NCBI GenBank assembly: GCA_030180135.1
Contig: CM058233.1
Coordinates: 62,454,500-62,518,499 of the forward strand
Source of the DNA: Orychophragmus violaceus
Taxonomy: Eukaryota; Streptophyta; Magnoliopsida; Brassicales; Brassicaceae
Direction: 5' to 3'
Length of the DNA stretch: 64,000 bases
The notes beneath the pieces are model-generated. The model saw nothing but the letters and a program-made list of their open reading frames with translations. It made no database searches and had not been told where the DNA came from. The position numbers were made by a program, and so were the translations under genes. Positions 56,133 through 64,000 of the stretch are shown here, piece by piece (within the stretch, counting starts at the first letter, position 1; every line of letters begins with the position of its first letter).

Positions 56133-58610
56133 GTATTGGATACTGGTTGTGGCACTGATATTTGTTGTAATATGCAGAGCCTAAGCAACAGTAGAACGTT
56201 GAAGGAAGGGAAAGTGGAACTGCATGTCTGGAAGGAGCTATGGATGCTGCCTCAGCCGTAGAGTTTTCTCTTGTAGATGCCTTTGAGGCTTGGTTTTGTA
56301 TTAAGTAATTGTTACAATGTACCTGCTTTAAGCAGAGTTGTCTTTCATTTTCTTGTAAGAATTTGAATGTTTTTCATTTCGATAAAAGAGAAGTTTAGTT
56401 CTTTTGATCTTAATGAAATATTAATTGTAGCACCCTATTCAAGGAATGGGTTTTATGTCTTAAACCAAAGAGTGCCTAAATGTAACATAAATACCAAATT
56501 GGTTTAAAACTGATGAATTAAACCTGATTTTTCTTGGCATAAAAGTCTTGGTCACATAGAGTAAGTCGGATTCAGAAATCCCATAGTTATGCACTATTGG
56601 GCTCATTCGATCGGATATCTTATGAGACTTGAATTCTGTTTACTGGACCAAAAGACAAAGGGGCCTATCCTAGCCGAGCTAGAGAAAGGCCCAAAGGCTT
56701 ATTGGAGATTGAACATACTCATGTATGTGGTCCGATGAGCAGTAATGCCAGAGAAAATTTCCTGTACTTCATTGTCTCTACTGATTAATTCAGTGAGTAA
56801 GACTGTGTTCATTTGATGAGACACAAGTCGGAATTCTTTGACATGGTCGAAAGAGTTCCAGAATGAGGTATAGAATCTGAGTGACAGGAGTATTAAGACT
56901 CTGAATTAAATCACAAGTGAGAATACTTGAGTCATCAGATGGTGTGATCATCTGAATGAGTGTGAAGTCGTTTCACAACTCAATTCTCCTGAAAACCTTG
57001 AGGTATTTCTGTGAGAAAGAATCAGATCTTATCAGAAATGATTAAAGATGAGTCACACGAATCTTCCATGATATTTTAAGAATAACGCTCTAGAAATATC
57101 TAAGTTTACACTGAAATAGTTCCACCAATATCAGTTGAAAGACACCACGTAAATGTGGATTGGAATCGATCCAAATTCGTCTTTACTGAGTATTTATAGT
57201 TGTGCTACTTTGCTGGTTGTCCTAGGGAAACCAAGGCTTGTTACTTTTACGTCCATTCTGTTTTCTAAGTAGGGAAGTTATTTTCCAAGAAGAAATTCGA
57301 GAAATACAGGAGGCTGCTCAACCTGTTGAGGGAGAGCAACGGATGGATTTACAGATTTCTGTAGAATCTACACCTGTAGAGCCTGAAGTTCGCAGATATG
57401 AAAGAATCAGTCACTAATCCGAGAGTGAATTCTCGTCATTAGTTGAACCTGATGATCATTGAAAGTTCGCATGATCTGATGATCATTGAAAGCGACGAAT
57501 CTACGAAACTCAAAGAAACGAAAGTGAGCCCGGACTCCAGAAAAATTACATTTTGTGTAAGTTAGCTTCATCGATCCATTCATGGATGGAAGCAAACATA
57601 TCGGAGTTGGAATCTTCGTTCTGTTGAAGTAGTCAAGGTTTTGACTTAAACAGGAACGAAATGGAACTATGCGTTTACTAAAAGATAAGTGGGAGCAATA
57701 TTGCATTTCTCATAGTGTATGTCGATGACATACTGATTCTCGGATATAGCGTCCCAATGCTGCAGTCGGTAAAGGACTGGCTTGGGAGTTGGTTTTATGA
57801 TTGACATGGGTAAAGCCACGTAGTTCTTGGATTTTGGATCTAAAGATAGAGATCCGAAAGAGCTGGTAGGACAAAGTCAGGATTCTTAAATTGACAAAGT
57901 CCTACACGTTTTCAGCATTCCAAGAAGGGTTTTATGCCAATGTCACATGGCATTACGTTAAGCAAGACACAGTGTCCTACGATAACTGCTGAGCTTAAAT
58001 GCATGGATAAGATTCCATATGCGTCGGCAATTGGATCTATCATGTATGCCATGATACGTACTTGTTTGATGTTGTTTTAATGTTAAGCAAGACAAGTAAA
58101 GACCAGTCAAATCCAGCAAAGAATCACTGGATTGCCGTAAAGAATATCCTAAAGTATTTGAGGAATACTAAGGAAAAAAATTCTTGATTTACGGAGAAAG
58201 TGAGGTGCTACGAGTCGGTAGAGTCTGAAAGGCAAGTTTCCAACGGACAAAGATGATTTCCGGTCACAGTCCGGTTATATCTTGTGTCTATCTGGCGGTG
58301 CAAGGCACTGTTGCTGACTCCATGACTTAAGCTGAACATTTCGCAGCTTGGGAAGCGGCGAAAGAGGTTGTTTGGAAAGAAGAGTTCGTCACTGAACTTG
58401 ATGTGATTCCCAGCATAGATGAGACTAGCTGCACATCAGAGGTCCAAACACCTTGAGGGTAGGTATAACCTATTCCGTGAGATAAATGACAGTGATGTTA
58501 AGTAGATCAGCAAGTTTCAACAAATGAGAACGTTGCTAATCTATTAACGAAGCCACTCCTTAGGCCTAAGCACGAGTCGCGGACTGTTGCTGTAGGATAA
58601 GTGAAATTAA
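56133..58610 (+). pseudogene. Element F pol, heavily decayed
   Basis: Recognisable pieces in changing frames. Protease VLDTGCGTDICCNMQ lies right after the gag stop. An integrase knuckle-like HKSLGHI is near 56540. Reverse transcriptase IAFLIVYVDDILILG is near 57695-57750. The region MSHGITLSK / IPYASAIGSIMYAMI is near 57945-58060. An RNase H relic (GTVADSMT..EHFA, EVVWKEEFVTELDVIPSI) is near 58305-58420. Many stops and indels; large parts are missing or unrecognisable. Confidence 0.8.
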
Positions 58611-59469
58611 GATGTAGTCTTAATTTCAGTGGGAGTTAATAAAGGGTTTTATTTGGTTATTGATATGTTCTTGTAAAACATTTTATGATGTTTAATGAAA
58701 TTATTATTTCAAGATTATTTTAACTGTGATGAAATAATCGTTCCAAAATGATATGGACCATTTTATAGGTCATCGAAGTAAGTGACTTGATCTTGAGTCA
58801 TCAAAGTCATTTAGCTTGATCATGAGACCCTATATTTGATAGATGGTTTATATCATCCTGTCCCTAGTCGAAGGTTGTTGAAATTGGAACACCAACAACC
58901 GTGTGAGACTAGATTGGTATGTGACTTATGACAAAGTCTCAGTGTGTCATAGATGCGCGGCATCAAAGTCAGTACATAGGTGTATGTAGGGTACATACGA
59001 CCGGACATGACCCGATTATAAGAACTCTTCAGGATATTTATATCTGTGTCATAAGAGATTCTTACTACGACTATAGAGTATAGTCCTTAGACCTGAGTTC
59101 GCATGCATGTGACTGCACATGAACTACTGCGCTTTGATCATTGTCTAATGCTGTCGTTAAGCGATAGTTATAAGGACCTTGTTTGGGCGTATTATGAAAT
59201 GAGTAGTTTACAGTGATGGAACAAGACGGGATTTGTCCCTCCAATATAAATGGAGTGAATATCTCTAGGCCAATCGGAGATTTGAATACTGGAAAATGCA
59301 TGGCCATGCTCAAACGGACTTTCCCGAGTCGTTTGGATTGTCAGTATCAAATCAGAGTCCGATGAACAAGATTAGGCTTTATAAGGATGACACTCATCTT
59401 GCCTTATGACTAATCGAGATATTGAGACAAAAGGAATATGAATACAGAGATTCCAGTACAAGTGGGAGA
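58611..59469 (+). other. 3' untranslated region of element F
   Basis: Non-coding, homologous to that of J. It begins TTCAGTGGGAGTTAATAAAGGG and ends with the polypurine tract AAGTGGGAGAT at 59459-59469. Confidence 0.7.
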
Positions 59470-60093
59470 TTGTTGGAATTATGTCCAGTAATCTCTGTAC
59501 TGTCTCTAGAAAGTAAGAGTATGTCAATGATCAGACATAAGTCATATAATACTGGGGGTCATGATGGCTTGCTAGAGTCCGCTCATGATCTATAAATCTT
59601 GGATTTATTGCCTTTATTATATGATCCCATATGGGTCACACGCCTAAGCTAACAGGAAAATGTGTAGGAACGGTTTAGCAGAAGTACGGTAAAAGTGCTA
59701 GGCATTTACTGTACTAAGAGAGACTAAAGGGCCTGAATTTAATCAGACTGAGAATTGGGCCCAAAAGCCCATGAGAACTAGAAGGGATTTTAATGAATAA
59801 AATCAGACCTAGCTCTCTAATTTTTCTCAAGTATTTGCGCCTCCCTTAGCCTCTCTCTGCGCCTCCTTCTTGCTCGGTCTAGCAGCCACTTTCCTGTGCG
59901 TGCGTGTGTGAGCCTTTGGAGGATCCATCTCTTGGTGGTTCTGCTGATCTCTGACCCGTACCTTCCATTCCGCTGCATAAACAAGGTAACATGTGAGATC
60001 TATTATGTTTCTAATCAAGAGAACCTAGATCTGCATGTTTAGTAGGATGAATCAATCTGAAAATTGAATCAGGAGACACTAAACTATCCAACA
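59470..60093 (+). repeat. 3' LTR of element F
   Basis: 624 bp, start TGTTGGAATTATG, end ATCCAACA, so perfect TGTTGG/CCAACA ends, directly after the polypurine tract. The following bases AGTTC would be one TSD copy; the partner is not seen. Confidence 0.82.
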
Positions 60094-62021
60094 AGTTCTA
60101 CAATGAGTATGATCCCGGTGATACAAACTCATGCCACATCCAAGGGATAGTCAAGCTTAGTGACTCAAAACAAGCTCACTTGGAAAGAATTCCGGTGTCT
60201 TCCTTTTGGGGAGCTTTGGGGTCAGTGCAAAGAAGAAGGGAAAGAGTTTTGGGTGAGAAGACACTTCAATGCCATATCAAAGGATGAAAAAGCCTATGCA
60301 ATGGTCTAAGTTTGGGGGAAGACTCATGCCAAATAAAATATGCCTCCCATTTCTCCTCCCCATTCCACTCTCCATGTAACACTTCAACTTTGCCTTTTTG
60401 ATTTTGCATTTTTGATTTAGTGGTTGGTCTCTTTCCCTTACTTTTATCACACAAGGGACTGTGTGATTTAAGTTTGGTGGAGGATATTAGTTGCTCATGA
60501 TGTGTTTTGTGATCTTATTTTCTCTTTTGAATCCCTTGAATCTCATTCATGCATCTAAGGCATAGAAAATCACTAAAAATTTGAAGATTTTTGAATTTTT
60601 TTTTTCACAAAATAAATCATGCATTAGCATCCTTAGGATTAAGTCTAGTATATCTTAAAATTGTATTTCATTTTGCATAAAGCGTTTTGAGGAAATTTTT
60701 GTTTGAGTGTCAACTCATGAGCCTGAATTAATGCCATTTTTAGGAGTTGTATAATGCATTTGAGTGAATTTGAAGTTAAGGATGCACCATGTTTGGATCT
60801 AACTAGCTTGAAAGTTAGATCTCATTTTTGATACATCTCACCCCTTGTAACACAACTCTAATAAAGTTGGACTTAATTTGAACTTTCAATTACTCTCTCT
60901 TGTAACTTAAGATTTCTCACCAATTGTAACTCTTAAAACAATCATGCATGCTTATTCCTTTTGAAATTCTTACAAGCATTGATTGACCATTTGCATCAAT
61001 TAATGGTACACTCACCTTGAACCTTAGCCCATTGTTATTTTCCCTTTGTTGAGTCTTGAGTGAGGCCTCTTTTTGATAATGCAAACTTGTGCGAAATTTT
61101 GAATTGATAGGAGAACGACAAGAACTCACTTCCATGCACCAATTTCATTGATTGACTAGATATATTATAGGACTTGGGATGTTTTTTTGCTTTTCATTTG
61201 ATGGGTTTGATTGTGAGAGATTATTTCTTGAGTGATTTGAAAAGAAAAGAGTGATTTGGGAGCATGGAAAGTAAAGAAAAAGCCAAGAAGCATGATTTTT
61301 CAAAGAAAAAGCTTAGGAAGTAGAAATGAAGGAGTAATAGCTCTAAGTTCATAAGCAAATGGTCCTCTAAGAAGATAAAAGCAAAGAGAAAAGAAAATGA
61401 AAAGAAAAGAGGATATTAAAAAGAAAAGAAAAGAGCTGAGTGTTGAAAAAGAAACTTCCTAAATTGTAAGAAGAGTGAAAAAGAGTGGGGTTTGAGTTTA
61501 AAGATTCAAGAGTGGGTTTGGAATTGAGTTTATGCTTTGGACTGTGGGATTAAAGCTAAATAAAGGGTAGAACATGGAAGTGGATGCTTGTAGCATGAAT
61601 TGTTCTCTTTCTTCCTACTTTTGCATAAAGTCTTGTGTTTCTTTTTATTTAGATAAGCCACTAAACACTTGTAACCCTCACCAAAATCCATACTAAGCCT
61701 CTTTGTCACCTAGCCCCTTGGTTCGTGGTTCATGTATCCAAGTAGAGAGTCCACCAAACACCTAATTTAATGTTAAAGAGTTGTGTTTCTTTGGTTGCTT
61801 GTTATTGCTTTGATGGTTTTATTATTAGAGCAAAATGTTTGATGAACATGGCTAACTCTTTTAAAGTAGAGATTGTTTGTGCATTTGCAACTACTTTGAA
61901 GGGCATTGAATTGAATTCCTTTGTTGACATTATCGGGTTTAATCTTCCATTTTCAAACCTTTATTCTATCTAATCTTTGATTGTTTGCTTGCGGACAAGC
62001 AAAAAATAAATTTGAGGGAAT
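60094..62021 (+). other. Element H, copy 1: non-coding 3' region of an Athila-like element
   Basis: Begins in the last codons of a frame (TMSMIPVIQTHATSKG) and then shows the Athila 3' boxes seen in E and G: AGTCAAGCTTAGTGACT right after the stop (60149), CACACAAGGGACTGTGTG plus TTTAAGTTTGGTGGAGG (60449-60484), and TTTGCTTGCGGACAAGCAAA (61984-62002). Further purine runs include AAGTTTGGGGGAAG (60308) and a long AAGAAAAG-rich block (61240-61460). No coding. 60094-60938 is repeated at 63156-64000. Confidence 0.7.
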
Positions 62022-62460
62022 TGATAGTGTCATATTTTAAGGGTTTAAAGAATGTTATTTTGCATGTTTTCAAGCATTTTGCATTCATACTTGGTCATAT
62101 TATTAAGATTTCATCTATTTTAGAGTCTTGGCTGTTTAGGATTTGTTTTTCCCTTTCTTGCATATTTTGGGAGTGGTTTAAAATATGTTGTGTGCATGGA
62201 CGTTAAGCTGTGGAGACCATGCAGACGAGCAGGCAAGGTCGCAAGATTCCCCCCGAGTGGTTCTCGTCCGATACCGACCCATCGATCTCCTTCTATCGGC
62301 CAACATGGTCCGATATCTGCTTTCCCGTGTGTGCTTCTTCCCATCGGCCCAAAACCATTGACCAGCATTGTCCGATGGATCCAACTTTCAATAGCCCTCC
62401 GAGATTTTTGCAGAAAGCCAATTCTACACAAATTGAAATCCCATCTTCCAAATGAGTACT
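62022..62460 (+). repeat. Element H: partial Athila-like LTR start
   Basis: TGATAGTGTCATATTTTAAGGG follows a purine run (AATTTGAGGGAAT) 20 bp after the conserved stem, as LTRs do in E and G. Near 62235-62375 it has repeated CCGATA, ATCGG, CATGGTCCGAT and GTCCGATGG words, reminiscent of the CGATCGACAC clusters. No CCTATCA end is seen; it runs into coding-like DNA at about 62460, so it is truncated or rearranged. Confidence 0.5.
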
Positions 62461-62595
62461 TTTCTCATGAGTACCAATATGGATACCAATCTTGGAGCAT
62501 GAAACAACTTACTCTTCCCAATCATGTGAGGAAGAGCTTCTAAACTTGGCAAGGTTGGCATTGGAAGGACAAGAGATGTACAAGGAGAGATAAGG

Positions 62596-63212
62596 ATGAT
62601 CAACACTGATTTTGCTCATTTGCCTCAAGATGCAAGCATTGTAGATCCAACACATGTGGAGAATGCTCAAGTCCAAGATGACTTCTTGAAAGAAGCTGAA
62701 GAGACTATCAAAGTATTTGAAATGATTTTTGGTTGCACAGTTGGTGAAGACCTTGTGATTAGGTATGGAGAAGAGGAAGATGAAGAGACAATCATGAGCC
62801 ATTCAACCAATAGCAACAATGAATGAGTAGAAGTTGTGAGAGTTGAGGAAGATATTTATGAAGATGGGTTGGTTGTTGAGTGTAAGGACATCAAGGAAGA
62901 GAGCACACATGATGAGCTCTCAATCGTGGAAGAAGAGCCAAAGAAACCAAACCCAAGCAAGAGCCAATTGGAGGAAATTTTATGGAGAAGCAAGATGATC
63001 TCAAGGAAGAAGCCTTCAAGGAGAATGAAGAAGATGGATCTCCAATGTCCCAACCATTTCACAACTACCTTGATATAGTCTCCACCACACCATTGAGCAT
63101 TCATGATCCAAGGAAGATACCTCTTGAGGAGATAAGGATGAAGGAGTTTAGGGGTAGTTCTACAATGAGTATGATCCCGGTGATACAAACTCATGCCACA
63201 TCCAAGGGATAG
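62596..63212 (+). pseudogene. Element H, copy 2: acidic protein frame of an Athila-like element, broken
   Basis: Three consecutive frames: INTDFAHLPQDASIVDPTHVENAQVQDDFLKEAEETIKVFEM to 62826; VEVVRVEEDIYEDGLVVECKDIKEESTHDELSIVEEEPKKPN to about 62960; then EEAFKENEEDGSPMSQPFHNYLDIVSTTP to the stop at 63212. Very acidic. I do not recognise a domain. By position it is the last frame before the conserved 3' region, so it could be the end of a gag-like or accessory protein. Confidence 0.45.
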
Positions 63213-64000
63213 TCAAGCTTAGTGACTCAAAACAAGCTCACTTGGAAAGAATTCCGGTGTCTTCCTTTTGGGGAGCTTTGGGGTCAGTGCAAAGAAGAAG
63301 GGAAAGAGTTTTGGGTGAGAAGACACTTCAATGCCATATCAAAGGATGAAGAAGCCTATGCAATGGTCTAAGTTTGGGGGAAGACTCATGCCAAATAAAA
63401 TATGCCTCCCATTTCTCCTCCCCATTCCACTCTCCATGTAACACTTCTACTTTGTCTTTTTGATTTTGCATTTTTGATTTAGTGTTTGGTCTCTTTCCCT
63501 TACTTTTGTCACACAAGGGACTGTGTGATTTAAGTTTGGTGGAGGATATTAGTTGCTCATGATGTGTTTTGTGATCTTATTTTCTCTTTTGAATCCCTTG
63601 AATCTCATTCATGCATCTAAGGCATAGAAAATCACTAAAAATTTGAAAATTTTTGAATTTTTTTTTCACAAAACAAATCATGCATTAGCATCCTTAGGAT
63701 TAAGTCTAGTATATCTTAGCATTGTATTTCATTTTGCATAAAGCGTTTTGAGGAAATTTTTGTTTGAGTGTCAACTCATGAGCTTGAATTAATGCCATTT
63801 TTAGGAGTTGTATAATGCATTTGAGTGAATTTGAAGTTAAGGATGCACCATGTTTGGATCTAACTAGCTTGAAAGTTAGATCTCATTTTTGATACATCTC
63901 ACCCCTTGTAACACAACTCTAATAAACATGGACTTAATTTGAACTTTCAATTACTCTCTCTTGTAACTTAAGATTTCTCACCAATTGTAACTCTTAAAAC
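63156..64000 (+). repeat. Element H, copy 2: 3' region, direct repeat of 60094-60938
   Basis: About 845 bp aligning to 60094-60938 at a constant offset of 3062 bp with only scattered changes (for example TTTGGTGGAGG conserved, GTTGGTCT versus GTTTGGTCT, AAAGTTGG versus AAACATGG). It is cut by the window end. Confidence 0.88.

Larger units (their letters stand above)
53474..60093 (+). mobile_element. Element F: Ty1/copia retrotransposon lacking its 5' LTR
   Basis: Gag at 55242, decayed pol to about 58600, 3' region, polypurine tract AGTGGGAGAT and a 3' LTR (59470-60093). No matching 5' LTR or primer site is found upstream. The left boundary is set where the duplicated flank ends and is uncertain. 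It is a relative of J by gag, leader and 3' region similarity. Confidence 0.75.

Overview
This window is repeat-rich plant nuclear DNA, almost certainly from a Brassicaceae genome and probably pericentromeric. The basis is the dominance of Athila-type Ty3/gypsy elements with tRNA-Asp primer sites, chromovirus and Ty1/copia elements, a DUF1985 (Mutator-associated) gene and F-box/GRF-type gene remnants. No gene looks clearly intact and active. Nearly everything is a retrotransposon or a decayed gene fragment. I use letters A, B, C, D, E, G, J, F and H for the elements.

Left block, 1-31.4 kb, is a nested stack that can be unpicked from target-site duplications (TSDs). A copia fragment (D, minus) received a Tat-type gypsy element (C, minus; LTR 30889-31430). 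C was interrupted in its reverse transcriptase by an Athila element (A, minus; 1-3665) and by a chromovirus (B, plus; 3744-28190, TSD ATCCA). B was interrupted in its integrase C-terminus by Athila element E (plus; 10912-25582, TSD CCTTA). E was interrupted in gag by a short non-autonomous Athila G (plus; 13296-18444, TSD CTGAA). Removing each insertion plus one TSD copy restores the reading frame of the host element at the junction.

Middle block, 31.4-45.2 kb, is AT-rich with DNA-transposon ends (Mutator-like repeats near 32.8 kb, CACTA-like ends at 33351 and 44797). It also holds remnants of a GRF zinc-finger membrane protein (35.9-36.5 kb), an F-box-like protein with a Gly-rich tail (37.3-38.2 kb), a DUF1985 protein (40.4-43.3 kb, minus) and an RRM RNA-binding protein (44.5-44.8 kb). 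Non-coding DNA here is strongly enriched in the hexamer TATCCA on both strands. Together with the DUF1985 gene this recalls the VANC/motif anti-silencing system of VANDAL transposons and is my leading candidate for something undescribed.

Right block, 45.3-64 kb, holds a solo copia LTR with TSD TAAAC (45274-46018) and a nearly intact copia element of the same family (J, minus; 46661-53366) whose two LTRs are both truncated. The J block looks like a tandem duplication joining a solo-LTR allele to a full-length allele. It is followed by a second copia element (F, plus; gag intact, pol decayed, 3' LTR 59470-60093) and by Athila-like sequence (H, plus) containing a direct repeat of about 0.85 kb spaced 3062 bp apart.

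Athila families E, G and H share a structured 3' untranslated region, and A, E and G share a palindrome at the start of the LTR. A GCATCGATCGACAC motif is scattered through A and G, with related GTCGACC/GTCGATC forms in E.
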